Shown: positions 49,007 to 58,662, numbered from the stretch's first letter. The stretch: DNA of 64,000 bases from DATARN01 sp036264135 (GCA_036264135.1 DATARN010000094.1:1-64000); one strand, 5' to 3'. Made by a program: numbers and translations. The notes: generated from the letters alone by a model not told the origin.

Positions 49007-49828
49007 CTACTCCCCGGTTCCTCCTCCTGCCGGCGTCTCGCCGGTTCGGCCCTCGGCCCGGTCGTAGAGGCGCTGCAGGTCGCGCTGGAGCTGGTCGGTG
49101 AGTTCCCTGACCTGGCGTCGGGTGCCGCGCGCCGCGGCACCGGCGCGAGATGGGGGCACGATGGGCGGCCCCACGATGATGCGGATCTTGACCGGATGGA
49201 CGAACTTCGAGCCCTTGGGCATGGCGCCGGCGCTGCCGCCGATGCCCACAGGGACGATGGGCACCCCGCCGCGAAGGGCGACGAACGCCGCTCCTTCGTA
49301 GAGGTCGGTGACGACCGGCCCCGCCTTGCGGGTGCCCTCCGGGAAGACCACGACCGACTCGCCCCTCCGCAACGCCGACTCGCAGGTCCGCAGCGCCTCG
49401 CGGTCGGAGCCGTCCCGGTACACGGGAAAGCCGCCCAGGGCGGTGATGATCACCGCCGACCACCGGTGGCGGAACAAGCTGGCCTTGGCCATGTAGCGCA
49501 GGGGGCGCCGGCTCAGGAAGGCCATGAGGATGGTGTCGATATTGGAGCGGTGGACGGGCGAGATCACCACCGGTCGGTCCCGCGGGACCTGCTCGAGCCC
49601 CTCGATCTCGACCCGCCAAAAGAGCTTTCCGAAGATAATGAAGGTGAGCCGGGCGATTTGGTAGAAGGCCCGCTCGATTGCTTTGAGGGGCCGGTCCTCG
49701 GCGCCCGCCCGTCGCGCCGTGGCCCGGGAGGTAGCACGCGGTGGGCGGGCCGGCTCGGCCCCTGCACCGGCGGGAACCGCCGCGGCGGTGTCCCCGGCAG
49801 TGTCGCCTGACGTCGGGTCGACGCTCAC
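49007..49828 (-). CDS. plsC: 1-acylglycerol-3-phosphate acyltransferase
   Basis: Acylates lysophosphatidic acid in phospholipid synthesis. Acyltransferase motifs: H-x4-D in SPVHRSNIDTILMAF, and FPEGTRKAGPVV, with VPIVPVGIGG after it. 273 residues with a disordered 50-residue lead. GTG start overlaps the cmk stop (GTGA), the order commonly seen in actinobacteria (cmk-plsC). Confidence 0.92.
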   Translation of the reverse strand: MSVDPTSGDTAGDTAAAVPAGAGAEPARPPRATSRATARRAGAEDRPLKAIERAFYQIARLTFIIFGKLFWRVEIEGLEQVPRDRPVVISPVHRSNIDTILMAFLSRRPLRYMAKASLFRHRWSAVIITALGGFPVYRDGSDREALRTCESALRRGESVVVFPEGTRKAGPVVTDLYEGAAFVALRGGVPIVPVGIGGSAGAMPKGSKFVHPVKIRIIVGPPIVPPSRAGAAARGTRRQVRELTDQLQRDLQRLYDRAEGRTGETPAGGGTGE

Positions 49829-50487
49829 CGTTCCCCGTCCGGCGGCCCCGGGGCCAGCGCCGGCAGGAGCTCGAGAACCCGCTCCACCACCTGGTCGACC
49901 GACAGACCGGTGGTGTCCACCAGCTTCGCCCCCTCGGCGACGACCAAGGGGGCGGCGGAGCGGCTGGAGTCGGCGTAGTCCCGCCGGGCGATGTCCGCGG
50001 CGACGGCGTCGTAGTCCATGTCCAGTACCTCCTTGCTCCGTCTCCCGGCGCGCTCGGAATCGGTGGCGGTGAGGTACACCTTGAGCTCGGCGGCAGGGAA
50101 CACCACGCTGCCGATGTCGCGCCCCTCGATGACCCCACCGTGGTGCTTGTCGGCCCATTCTCGCTGGCGCCGGCGCAGCTCCCGACGCACTTCGGGGTTG
50201 GCGGCCACCGCCGACACCGCCCTCGTCACCTCGGGACCGCGGATCTCGATGGTGGCATCGACGCCGTCGACGCAGACAATGTCGGATACCGCGATATCGA
50301 CCTGTTGGGCCAGCCGGGCGACCGCGTCGACATCGTCGGGGTCGACACCTCGTCGCAGGGCGGCGAAGGCCACCGCCCGGTACATGGCGCCCGTGTCGAG
50401 ATAGTCGAGGCCGAGCCGCGCCGCCAGGGCTCGGGCGACGGTGGATTTCCCTGAGCCGGCAGGACCGTCGATCGCTATGACACGCAC
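49825..50487 (-). CDS. cmk: cytidylate kinase
   Basis: Phosphorylates CMP and dCMP. P-loop AIDGPAGSGKSTVARAL, then YLDTGAMYRAVA, GVIEGRDIGSVVFPAA and KVYLTATDSERAGRR. 220 aa. GTG start overlaps aroA's end by 13 nt. Confidence 0.96.
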   Translation of the reverse strand: MRVIAIDGPAGSGKSTVARALAARLGLDYLDTGAMYRAVAFAALRRGVDPDDVDAVARLAQQVDIAVSDIVCVDGVDATIEIRGPEVTRAVSAVAANPEVRRELRRRQREWADKHHGGVIEGRDIGSVVFPAAELKVYLTATDSERAGRRSKEVLDMDYDAVAADIARRDYADSSRSAAPLVVAEGAKLVDTTGLSVDQVVERVLELLPALAPGPPDGER

Positions 50488-51800
50488 CGGTGGAGGTCCT
50501 CCTCGAAGCCGGGGTAACTGGTCGCGACGGAATCCCATCCTGCTACAACCGTCGGACCGGTGGCGTCAATGGCGGCCACCGCGGCGGCCATGGCAATGCG
50601 GTGATCCCCCCGCGAGTCGACCGTGCCGCCCGAAAGCGGGCGGTCCCCGGCCCCGTGGACGACCAAGCCGTCCGCCCGGCCTTCGGCCCGGGCTCCGAGG
50701 GCCGACAGCGCCCCGACGGTCGACGCCACCCGGTCGCTCTCCTTGACCCGCAACTCGGCGGCGTCGGCGAACACGGTGTCGCCCGTAGCCCGGGCGGCGG
50801 CGACGGCCAACACGGGGATCTCGTCGATCACGGCGGGCACCTCGTCGCCGCCGACCCATGTTCCTGTCAACGGCCGGTACCGGGCGTGGATATCGGCGGT
50901 GTGCCGGCCGGCGTCGGGCCGCTCGAGGGCGACGTCCGCCCCCATCCGGCGCAGGACGTCGAGGAACCCCGCCCGCGCCGGTCCCACGTAGACGTCCTCG
51001 ACCACCAGGTCGCTTCCCGGGACCACGCAGGCCGCCACCACCCAGAAGGCGGCCTGTGACGGGTCGGCGGGCACGGTGAGGTCCAGGGGGTTGACCGGGC
51101 TCGGGCGAACCGTGACGGCCTGGGCGCCGGCCGCCGAACCGGGTGTGACCGAGATATCGGCCCCGCACCGCGCCAGCAGTTCCTCGGTGTGCGCCCGGGT
51201 GGGAATGTCCTCCCGCACCGTGGTGTGGCCGGCGGCCGACAGGCCGGCCAGCAGGATGGCCGCCTTGACCTGGGCGCTGGGCACGGGCAACCGGTAGTCG
51301 ATGCCGGTCAACTGGCCGCCCCGGACGACCAGCGGGGGGAACCGCCCACCGTCTCGCCCGTCGATACGGGCGCCCATGGCCCGCAGCGGCTCGGTGACCC
51401 GGGCCATGGGCCGGGTGGCGATGGAGCCGTCGCCCTGCAGGACGGTGAGCCAGGGGAAGGCGGCGCTCCAGCCGGCCAGCAGGCGGATGGCGGTCCCCGA
51501 GTTGCCGACGTCGATCACCGCCGCCGGTTCCCGAAGCCGGCTCCGGCCGCCGAGGACGGACAGCACGCCGCCGGCGCCGAGGGCGCCCGACACCGCGGCG
51601 CCGCACGTCGCCATGGCGTCGCGGGTGTGGGCCACGTCGAGGCCGGCGGAAAGGTTGCGCAGTTCCGACCGACCTTCGGCCAGGGCGGCCAACAGCAGCG
51701 CCCGGTGCGAGATGGACTTGTCTCCGGGGGGGCGTAGCCGCCCCGTGACCGGTCCTTGCCGCCCGGGCAGGGCCAGGTGGCGACCCATAAGCGCGTTCAT
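50475..51800 (-). CDS. aroA: 3-phosphoshikimate 1-carboxyvinyltransferase (EPSP synthase)
   Basis: Shikimate pathway step making EPSP, the target of glyphosate. Motifs: RPPGDKSISHRALLLAALAE, IDVGNSGTAIRLLAGW, TRPMARVTEPLRAMGA and RVKESDRVASTVGALS. 441 aa. The ATG overlaps the tyrA stop (ATGA). Confidence 0.97.
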   Translation of the reverse strand: MNALMGRHLALPGRQGPVTGRLRPPGDKSISHRALLLAALAEGRSELRNLSAGLDVAHTRDAMATCGAAVSGALGAGGVLSVLGGRSRLREPAAVIDVGNSGTAIRLLAGWSAAFPWLTVLQGDGSIATRPMARVTEPLRAMGARIDGRDGGRFPPLVVRGGQLTGIDYRLPVPSAQVKAAILLAGLSAAGHTTVREDIPTRAHTEELLARCGADISVTPGSAAGAQAVTVRPSPVNPLDLTVPADPSQAAFWVVAACVVPGSDLVVEDVYVGPARAGFLDVLRRMGADVALERPDAGRHTADIHARYRPLTGTWVGGDEVPAVIDEIPVLAVAAARATGDTVFADAAELRVKESDRVASTVGALSALGARAEGRADGLVVHGAGDRPLSGGTVDSRGDHRIAMAAAVAAIDATGPTVVAGWDSVATSYPGFEEDLHRCVS

Positions 51801-52906
51801 GGGGCGAGGGGACGGAGGGCGGGGTGGTAGCCGAGCCCGGCGAGGGCGTCGATCGCCTGCTGGGCGTGGGCCCTGTCCACCTTGAGGACCAGGACGCCGC
51901 GCGGGCCGGCGGCCGAGTGGACGATCTCCAGGTCGTAGATGTTGACGCTGCGCTCGCCCAGCCCGGTGGTCACGTCGGCCAGCACCCCGGGGCGATCGGG
52001 CACGGGGATGCGGATCTCGGCCAGCTCCTCGGGGTGGAGCGACCGGGCGGGCAGGTTCATCCGGGCGTCGCGGGCCCGGCCCAGCACGGCCAGGATGGCC
52101 TCCCGGTCGCCGGTTGAGACCATGGCCCGCAGCCCGCCGAGGGCGTCCAGCAACGAGTCGAGCGTGGCGGTGATGGCCACGCGGTTGTCGACGCACACGT
52201 CGGGCCAGATGCCGGGATGGCCGGCCGCGATCCGCGTCATGTCCCGGAAGCCGCCGGCGGCCAGGCGCAGGATGCTGGCCTGTTCCGCCGCCGCGTCGGC
52301 CGCCAGGTTCATGAGCGCCCCGGCCGTCAGATGGGGCACGTGGGACACCATGGCCACCATCTCGTCGTGGCGGGCGGCGGGCATGGCCACGGCGTCCGCC
52401 CCGAGGGACGACACCACGGCCAGGACCCGGGCGTAGGCCTCGGGCTCGGTGGTGTCGGTGGGCGTCAGCACCCATGTGGCGCCCTCGAACAAGGTGGCGT
52501 CGGCGCCGTCCACCCCCTCCTGCTCCGAGCCCGCCATCGGGTGGCCGCCCACGAAACGGGGATGGTCAATGGCGCCGACGATGGGGCTCTTGACGCCGGC
52601 GACATCGGTCACGACCGCGCCGCCATCCATGCGCGCCCGCAGCGTGGCCGCGGTTTCGGCCACGGCGCCCGCCGGCGTGGCCAGGAAGACCACCTCCGCC
52701 GAGGGGTCGTCGCCGATCTGGTCGAGCGCACCCAACTCCAAGGCCCGCTCCGCCCGCGCCGGGTCGCGGTCGCGGCCGGTCACGTGCCACCCCCGAGCGC
52801 GCAACGCCAGGCCGACAGACCCGCCGATCAACCCGGTGCCGATAACCCCGGCCCGCCGGGCGGCGCCGCCGGCGCGGGCGCCGTCGCCCTCACGCGGGAA
52901 GGTCAT
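51797..52906 (-). CDS. tyrA: prephenate dehydrogenase with C-terminal ACT domain
   Basis: Makes 4-hydroxyphenylpyruvate on the way to tyrosine. NAD-binding GVIGTGLIGGSVGLALRARG near residue 20; central VGGHPMAGSEQEGVDGA and a DEMVAMVSHVPHLTAGAL helix of the TyrA dehydrogenase domain; a C-terminal ACT domain (RIPVPDRPGVLADVTTGLG) at about 295-369, suggesting feedback control. 369 aa. Overlaps aroH by 17 nt. Confidence 0.94.
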   Translation of the reverse strand: MTFPREGDGARAGGAARRAGVIGTGLIGGSVGLALRARGWHVTGRDRDPARAERALELGALDQIGDDPSAEVVFLATPAGAVAETAATLRARMDGGAVVTDVAGVKSPIVGAIDHPRFVGGHPMAGSEQEGVDGADATLFEGATWVLTPTDTTEPEAYARVLAVVSSLGADAVAMPAARHDEMVAMVSHVPHLTAGALMNLAADAAAEQASILRLAAGGFRDMTRIAAGHPGIWPDVCVDNRVAITATLDSLLDALGGLRAMVSTGDREAILAVLGRARDARMNLPARSLHPEELAEIRIPVPDRPGVLADVTTGLGERSVNIYDLEIVHSAAGPRGVLVLKVDRAHAQQAIDALAGLGYHPALRPLAP

Positions 52907-53258
52907 CGCGCAGCCCTCGTGCCCCTTCCAGGTACACATGGTGAAGCTCCGCCCGGGACCGCTCGGTGGTGAGGTGCATCAGCACCCGGATGCAGCGTGG
53001 CGTGCCGCCGGCGACGTCGAGTTCCCGGGCGCAGATCAAGGGGACGTCGCCCAGCCCGACACCCCGGGCGGCGGTGGCCGGGAACATGCAGTGGATGTCG
53101 TCGGTGGCGGTGAACAGCACGCTGATCAGGTCCTCTTTGTCGACGCCGTTGCGTTCGAGCATCGTCGTGATCAATGCCTGGACGTTGGAGGTCACCTCTT
53201 CGACGGTGTCAGCCGCCACGGTGGTCGCCCCCCGGAGGGCACGGACGGCGGTAGGCAC
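52890..53258 (-). CDS. aroH: chorismate mutase, AroH type
   Basis: Converts chorismate to prephenate, feeding tyrA directly. 122 residues matching the AroH (alpha/beta barrel trimer) type: RGATTVAADTVEEV, DLISVLFTATDDIHCMFPA, PLICARELDV, and CIRVLMH plus HHVYLEGA. Arg9, the Cys and Glu of PLICARELDV, the Arg of CIRVLMH and the Tyr of HHVYLEGA correspond to known active-site positions of the B. subtilis enzyme. First gene of aroH-tyrA-aroA-cmk-plsC; GTG start, divergent from the sialidase-like gene. Confidence 0.94.
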   Translation of the reverse strand: MPTAVRALRGATTVAADTVEEVTSNVQALITTMLERNGVDKEDLISVLFTATDDIHCMFPATAARGVGLGDVPLICARELDVAGGTPRCIRVLMHLTTERSRAELHHVYLEGARGLRDDLPA

Positions 53259-53360
53259 GAGGGGGCAGCCTACGTGGGGTTCACGCGGGAACCGGCACTC
53301 ACTAGGGTTTTGGCGGGCTGCAGACGGACCGGCCCGGCGGATGACCAATGAGGAGGGACA

Positions 53361-55367
53361 TTGAGGATACGACGACGTGTCGTGGTCGGGCTGGCTTCGG
53401 TCGGCGCCCTGGCCGCGGCGACCATCCCGGTGATCGCAGGAGGGAGCGCTCAGGCGTCTCTGGCGTTCAATCTCAGCAAGCTCAACAAGATCCAGCAGCG
53501 CCTGGTGTCGAGCGAGCTGATCAACGCACTCGGGCCGAGCAGCACCGCCTCGATCGGCAACGACAATGGCGGCGGCGCCGACGGCGCCCCGAACACGCCG
53601 CCCAGCGGGTTCAGCACCGCCGGCCTGGCCGGCCATCCGACCAACTACTTCCCAACCGGCGCCGGCTCCTGCTCGACCAACTACGGGAACAACAGAAAGG
53701 TCAACCAGAACTGCCTGAACGTGACCGACGCCGACCTCCAAGGGCGGGGCCAGGCCAACAACGAGACCTCGATCGCGGAGGACGCCCTGCGCCCGCAGTA
53801 CCTGGTGGCCAGCAACAACGACTACCGGCGAGGCGACGGCACCTGCGGGGCCTCCTACTCGACCGACCACGGCGCCACCTGGAATGACTCCACGGTGCCG
53901 AACGGCTTCACCCGGGGCGCCAACTTCGGAAACTTCGCCCGCCAGTACTGGCAGTCGGGCGGCGACACCTCGGTGGCGTGGGACACCAAGGGCAACGCCT
54001 ACCTGAGCTGCCAGCTGTTCAACCGGGGCACGGTGGCTTCGAGCAACACCGACCAGTCGAGCGCCTTCGCGGTGTTCCGCTCAACGGGCAACAACGGGGC
54101 GTCGTGGAACTTCCCGGGCCGGTTGGTGACCAGCTACTACGACCGGCCCGGCACCGCCGGGGTGCTCGAGGACAAGCAGCTGATCACGGTGGACAACCAC
54201 GTGGGCAGCCCGTTCCAGGACCGGGTCTACGTGACCTGGACCCTGTTCGCGGCCAACGGCACCGGGTACATCTACGAGGCCTACTCCAGCGACTACGGAC
54301 AGACCTTCAGCCAGCCGGTCTTGGTGAGCGGGGACAGCAAGGCGCTGTGCACCGTCACGTACAACCTCGACACCCCGAACGGCAACTGCAACGAGAACCA
54401 GTTCTCCCAGCCCTTCACCGCGCCCGACGGGACGCTCTACGTGGTGTTCGACAACTACAACAACGCCGCCGCCGCGGGCACCGGGACCGACAATCGCAAC
54501 CAGGTGCTGCTGGCCAAGTCGACCAACGGCGGCGCCAGCTTCTCGGCGCCGGTGAAGGTCAGCGACTACTTCGACCTGCCCAACTGCGACACCTACCAGG
54601 GCACCGGGGCCGACCCCGGTCGGGCCTGCGTACCCGAAAAGGGCCCGCTCACCCGGTCGGTGTTCCGGGCCACCAACTACCCCACCGGGGTCGTCAACCC
54701 GACGAACAACCAGGTGGTGGTGACCTTCGGTTCCTATATCAACGCCGATTCCAATGAGGCCAACGGCTGCGTCCCCGCCGGTTTTGCCGCCGACGGCAAC
54801 AACCTGTACAGCGGCGTCAAGACGCCCGGGGCGTGCAACAACAAGATCCTCATCAGCACCTCGAACAACGGCGGCGCCAGCTTCACCGGGACCGCCACCG
54901 ACCCACGGTCGGAGCCGATGGTGACCCAGGCGCCCGCCCAGCGGGGAACGGACCAATGGTGGCAGTGGGCGGCCATCACGACCAACGGCCAGCTGGCCGT
55001 GTCGTACTACGACCGCCAGTACGGCAGCGACGAGACGAGCGGCTACATGGACGTCTCGATCTCCGGAAGCCGCGACATGGTCACCTTCGGCCAGTCCCGG
55101 GTCACGTCCAGCTCCATGCCGCCGCCCACGGAGTTTCCCGGACCGAAGGGTGGCCAGTTCTTCGGTGACTACACCGGGCTGGCGACGGTGAACGGCATCG
55201 CCTACCCCATATGGAGCGACACCCGAAGCCCCGACATCTTCGTCTGCCCCGGCACCGCCACCGGCCCCGGGAATCCCCCGCAGCTGTGCACCGCCACCGA
55301 GGACAACGGACTGCAGGCCAACGACGAGGACATCTACACCGCCCTGGTCGGCATCCCGATCCGGTAG
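53361..55367 (+). CDS. secreted sialidase-fold (BNR-repeat) protein
   Basis: 668 residues from a TTG start that has a textbook AGGAGG 4 nt upstream (53350-53355), which decides the start. A signal peptide (VVVGLASVGALAAATIPVIA, cleaved near residue 32) precedes a large beta-propeller-like protein. Asp-box-type turns are repeated: SYSTDHGATW, FRSTGNNGASWNFPG, AYSSDYGQTFSQP, AKSTNGGASFSAP, STSNNGGASFTG. These S-x-D/N-x-G-x-T/S-F/W motifs are the BNR signature of sialidases and related enzymes. The catalytic Arg triad cannot be confirmed, so sugar hydrolase activity is unproven. Several Cys (SYSTDHG, CVPEKG) suggest disulfides. Confidence 0.85.
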   Translation: MRIRRRVVVGLASVGALAAATIPVIAGGSAQASLAFNLSKLNKIQQRLVSSELINALGPSSTASIGNDNGGGADGAPNTPPSGFSTAGLAGHPTNYFPTGAGSCSTNYGNNRKVNQNCLNVTDADLQGRGQANNETSIAEDALRPQYLVASNNDYRRGDGTCGASYSTDHGATWNDSTVPNGFTRGANFGNFARQYWQSGGDTSVAWDTKGNAYLSCQLFNRGTVASSNTDQSSAFAVFRSTGNNGASWNFPGRLVTSYYDRPGTAGVLEDKQLITVDNHVGSPFQDRVYVTWTLFAANGTGYIYEAYSSDYGQTFSQPVLVSGDSKALCTVTYNLDTPNGNCNENQFSQPFTAPDGTLYVVFDNYNNAAAAGTGTDNRNQVLLAKSTNGGASFSAPVKVSDYFDLPNCDTYQGTGADPGRACVPEKGPLTRSVFRATNYPTGVVNPTNNQVVVTFGSYINADSNEANGCVPAGFAADGNNLYSGVKTPGACNNKILISTSNNGGASFTGTATDPRSEPMVTQAPAQRGTDQWWQWAAITTNGQLAVSYYDRQYGSDETSGYMDVSISGSRDMVTFGQSRVTSSSMPPPTEFPGPKGGQFFGDYTGLATVNGIAYPIWSDTRSPDIFVCPGTATGPGNPPQLCTATEDNGLQANDEDIYTALVGIPIR

Positions 55368-55373
55368 GAGCAC

Positions 55374-55408
55374 GCCGGCGGGTGGTGGAATGGCCACCGC
55401 CCGCCGGC
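55374..55408. terminator. bidirectional hairpin between convergent genes
   Basis: Stem GCCGGCGGG-T-GGTGG, loop AATGG, then CCACC-G-CCCGCCGGC: about 15 bp with one T/G wobble, 7 nt past the sialidase-like stop and just before the rluB-type stop. No T-run follows, so as a terminator it would be non-canonical. Confidence 0.6.
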
Positions 55409-55410
55409 CG

Positions 55411-56175
55411 TCAACGCGTCGGCCGGCGCCGGGCAGTCCCCGGCGCCGGCGCCGAGGCCGCCTCGGCCAGGGACCGGACCTCGGCGGGGGTAAGCGACCG
55501 CCACTCCCCCGGCGCCAGCCGGCGATCCGCCAGGCTCCCGATGCGGGTGCGCACCAGGCGGCGGACGGGGTGGCCCACCGCCTCGCACATCCGGCGCACC
55601 TGGCGGTTGCGCCCCTCATGGATGACCAACCGCAGCGTGTCCGGGGCGACCAGCGCCACCCGGGCGGGAGCGGTGCGGCCGTCGTCGAGCTCCACCCCTT
55701 CCCGCAGCCGCCGCACCGCCGACGGCGAGGGGTGGCCCGCCACCTGGGCCAGGTACTCCTTGTCCACCCCGAACCGGGGGTGGGTCAGGTGGTGCGTGAG
55801 TTCACCGTCGTTGGTGAGCAGCAGCAATCCCTCGGTGGCCACGTCGAGGCGGCCCACGGGAAAGACCCGCGGTTCACCGGGGACAAGATCGACCACGGTG
55901 GGCCGCCCCTCGGGGTCGGCGGCGGTCGACACCACGCCGAGGGGCTTGTTGAGCAGGTAGTACACCAGGCCGGGGCGCACCGCCAGCGGGGTGCCGTCGA
56001 CGGCCACCCGGTCCTGGTCGACGTCGACCCGCCGGCCCAGGGCCGCCACCTCGCCGTTGACCGTGACCCGCCCGGCCTCGATCATCTCCTCCGCCACCCG
56101 CCGGCTGGCCAGTCCCGCCCGGGCCAGCACCTTCTGCAGCCGCTCGCCTTCTGCGGCCGGCTCGCCCGCGATCAC
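55411..56175 (-). CDS. rluB: 23S rRNA pseudouridine synthase, RluB/RsuA family
   Basis: 254 residues: N-terminal S4 RNA-binding domain (LQKVLARAGLASRRVAEEMI), then the synthase domain with the catalytic Asp in FPVGRLDVATEGLLLLTNDG, plus LNKPLGVVSTAADP and IHEGRNRQVRRMCEAVGHPV. Substrate position inferred only from the RluB/scpAB neighbourhood. GTG start overlaps the scpB stop (GTGA). Confidence 0.93.
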   Translation of the reverse strand: MIAGEPAAEGERLQKVLARAGLASRRVAEEMIEAGRVTVNGEVAALGRRVDVDQDRVAVDGTPLAVRPGLVYYLLNKPLGVVSTAADPEGRPTVVDLVPGEPRVFPVGRLDVATEGLLLLTNDGELTHHLTHPRFGVDKEYLAQVAGHPSPSAVRRLREGVELDDGRTAPARVALVAPDTLRLVIHEGRNRQVRRMCEAVGHPVRRLVRTRIGSLADRRLAPGEWRSLTPAEVRSLAEAASAPAPGTARRRPTR

Positions 56176-56810
56176 GGCTCCCCGTCCGCCTCCGCGTCCG
56201 CCTCCCCGTCGTCGGCCACCCATGCCGGCCCGCCCGGCTCGGGACGCCCGGCGCCGTGGCGGAGACCGGCATCGAGGGCTTCCATCACCTCGGGCCCGGG
56301 GACGAACTGGGCCAGCGCCGGCAGCTGGTCGAGCGAGTCCAGCCCCAGCTTCTCGAGGAACCGGGCGGTCGTGCCGTACAGCACCGCCTGGCCGGGACCG
56401 GGGTCCCGGCCCACCTCGCTGATGTAGCCGCGGTGCTGAAGGGTGCGCATCACGCTGTCCACGCTGACGCCCCGGACCTCGGCGACCTGGGCCCGGGACA
56501 CCGGCTGCTTGTAGGCGACCAACGCCAGGGTCTCCAGGGCGGCGGGCGACAGGCGGGTCGCCTGGCCCTCGAGGGCAAACCGCTCGACGTAGCCGGCCAG
56601 GTCAGGGTGGCTCTGGAAGCGATACCCGCCCGCCACCCGCACCAGCTGGAAGCCCCGGTCCTCGCCGGCGTAGCCCTCCGCCAGCTGCCGGCACACCTCC
56701 TCGACCCGGGCGGGCGTCACCTCCAGGATCTGGGCCAGCAGGTGCGGTGGGATCGGCTCCTCGGCCACCATGACGATGGCCTCGATGGCCCGCTCCACCT
56801 CGCTCGCCAT
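56172..56810 (-). CDS. scpB: SMC-associated condensin subunit ScpB
   Basis: 212 residues with winged-helix pairs: IEAIVMVAEEPIPPHLLAQI, LSPAALETLALVAYKQPVSR, AQVAEVRGVSVDSVMRTLQ and QAVLYGTTARFLEKLGL. Part of the SMC-ScpAB condensin complex for chromosome segregation. The ATG shares a base with the scpA stop (TAATG). Confidence 0.94.
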   Translation of the reverse strand: MASEVERAIEAIVMVAEEPIPPHLLAQILEVTPARVEEVCRQLAEGYAGEDRGFQLVRVAGGYRFQSHPDLAGYVERFALEGQATRLSPAALETLALVAYKQPVSRAQVAEVRGVSVDSVMRTLQHRGYISEVGRDPGPGQAVLYGTTARFLEKLGLDSLDQLPALAQFVPGPEVMEALDAGLRHGAGRPEPGGPAWVADDGEADAEADGEP

Positions 56811-57604
56811 TACCCCTGGTATTCCTCGATGGCGTCGAGCGGGGAAAAGGGGGCCGGGTCGCCGCCATCCCCTTCGTCGCCCAGCCACCACACCTGGAGC
56901 TCGCCGAAGTTGCCGGGCTGGGCCACGTCAACCCATCCCCGCTTGTACAGCTCGAGCACGGCAAGGAACCGGACGATCACCGACAGCCGATCGCCGGCGT
57001 CGGCGGTCAGCTGGGCGAAGCTCATGGTCCCGGCGCCCGGCAACAGCACGACCAACTCGGCCACGGCGTCACCGACACTGGCCCGGATAGGGGCGACGTG
57101 ATCGAGGTCGACCCGCGGCTGGGGTCGAGGGGTCATGGCAGCGAGACAGGCCAGGCGCAGCCGGTCGGGCGTGACCCCGGTCAGGAGGTCCGGTGACAGC
57201 TCGACAAAGCGGGCTTCCAGGCCGGCGGTGCGGGGGAACGAACGGCCGGCGGCGTCCATCATCCGCATCAGCGCGCCGGCGGCATCCTTGAACGTCTTGC
57301 ATTCGAACAGCCGGGCCAGCAGGAGGTCGCGCTCCTCCCACAGGGCCAGCTCCTCCTCGTCGTCGATGTCGTCGCTCCCCGGGAGCAGGCGGCGCGCCTT
57401 CAGTTCGAGCAGGACGGCGGCGATGAGCAGGAACTCGGTCGCCACGTCCAAGTTGACGTGACGCAGCTTGTCCAACTCGGCCACGTAGGCGTCCACGATG
57501 GACGAGAGCGACACCTGGTAGATGTCCACCTGGTTGCGGGTGATGAGGTGCAGCAGCAGGTCGAACGGGCCCTCGAAGACGGCGGTCGTGACCTCGTAGG
57601 GCAT
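56810..57604 (-). CDS. scpA: SMC-associated kleisin subunit ScpA
   Basis: 264 residues: VFEGPFDLLLHLITRNQVDI, ATEFLLIAAVLLELKARRLL and a C-terminal winged-helix region FLAVLELYKRGWVDVAQPG. It bridges SMC and ScpB. Start at MPYEVTT is preferred over an ATG ten codons earlier. No smc gene is in the window. Divergent from trpS, whose start lies about 50 nt away. Confidence 0.94.
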   Translation of the reverse strand: MPYEVTTAVFEGPFDLLLHLITRNQVDIYQVSLSSIVDAYVAELDKLRHVNLDVATEFLLIAAVLLELKARRLLPGSDDIDDEEELALWEERDLLLARLFECKTFKDAAGALMRMMDAAGRSFPRTAGLEARFVELSPDLLTGVTPDRLRLACLAAMTPRPQPRVDLDHVAPIRASVGDAVAELVVLLPGAGTMSFAQLTADAGDRLSVIVRFLAVLELYKRGWVDVAQPGNFGELQVWWLGDEGDGGDPAPFSPLDAIEEYQG

Positions 57605-57657
57605 GGCGGCGAGAATACCTGGGGGGTGTGACACTGCCGGCGCATACCATCAACCGC

Positions 57658-58662
57658 GTGACGCGAGTGCTGTCCGGCATCCAACCGACAGGCGACATCC
57701 ACCTGGGCAACTACCTCGGCGCCCTGCGCTGGTGGGCCCTGGACCAGTACCAGCACGACAGCTACCACCTCGTCGTCGACCTGCACGCCCTCACCGTCCC
57801 TCGCCCGGCGGAAGAACTGCGGGCCAAGACGCTCGAGACCGCCACCATGCTGCTCGCCATCGGGCTCGACCCCGATGTGTGCACCCTGTTCGTGCAGAGC
57901 CACGTGCCCGAGCACACCGAGTTGACCTGGGTCCTCGAGTGCACCGCCAGCTACGGGGAACTGCTCCGCATGACGCAGTTCAAGGACAAGACCGCCAAGG
58001 GCGGGACCGAGGCCGCCCGGGTCGGGCTGTTCACCTATCCCGTCCTGCAGGCCGCCGACATCCTGCTCTACGACGCCGACCGGGTCCCCGTCGGCGACGA
58101 CCAGCGCCAGCACGTGGAGTTGACCCGCGACCTGGCGGTGCGGTTCAACCAGCGCTACGGCCCGACCTTCGTCGTCCCCGAGGCCATCGTCCCGCCGGCC
58201 GGCCGGGGCGCCCGGATCATGGACCTGCAGCGGCCGACGGCCAAGATGTCGAAGTCGGCCGAATCCGACCTTGGGGTGATCATGCTGCTGGATCCGCCCG
58301 AGGTGATCGAGCGCAAGGTCAAGCGGGCGGTCACCGACACCGACACCGGGCCGGGGGCGGTGCGTTACGACCGCGAGTCCAAGCCCGGCGTGTCCAACCT
58401 GCTCGAGCTGCTCGGCCTGGCCACCCACCGGCCGCCGGCCGAGGTGGCCTCGGACTACCGCCAGTACGGGCCACTGAAGGCCGATACCGCGGCCGCGCTC
58501 ATCGAGCTGCTGCGGCCCATCCAGGACCGCTACCGCCAACTGATCGCCGACCCGGCCTTCGTCGACAAGGTGCTGGCCCAAGGGGCCGACAAGGCGCAGG
58601 CGGTGGCGGCGGGCACCATGCGACGGGCCCGCGACGCCGTCGGGCTGCTACCGCGGCGCTAG
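57658..58662 (+). CDS. trpS: tryptophanyl-tRNA synthetase
   Basis: Class I enzyme charging tRNA-Trp. HIGH-type motif PTGDIHLGNYLGAL, then TYPVLQAADILLYDADRVPV and the KMSKS loop TAKMSKSAES. 334 aa from the GTG at 57658 (VTRVLSGIQPTGD); a GTG at 57628 would add ten residues. Ends 6 nt before the next gene on the other strand. Confidence 0.96.
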   Translation: MTRVLSGIQPTGDIHLGNYLGALRWWALDQYQHDSYHLVVDLHALTVPRPAEELRAKTLETATMLLAIGLDPDVCTLFVQSHVPEHTELTWVLECTASYGELLRMTQFKDKTAKGGTEAARVGLFTYPVLQAADILLYDADRVPVGDDQRQHVELTRDLAVRFNQRYGPTFVVPEAIVPPAGRGARIMDLQRPTAKMSKSAESDLGVIMLLDPPEVIERKVKRAVTDTDTGPGAVRYDRESKPGVSNLLELLGLATHRPPAEVASDYRQYGPLKADTAAALIELLRPIQDRYRQLIADPAFVDKVLAQGADKAQAVAAGTMRRARDAVGLLPRR

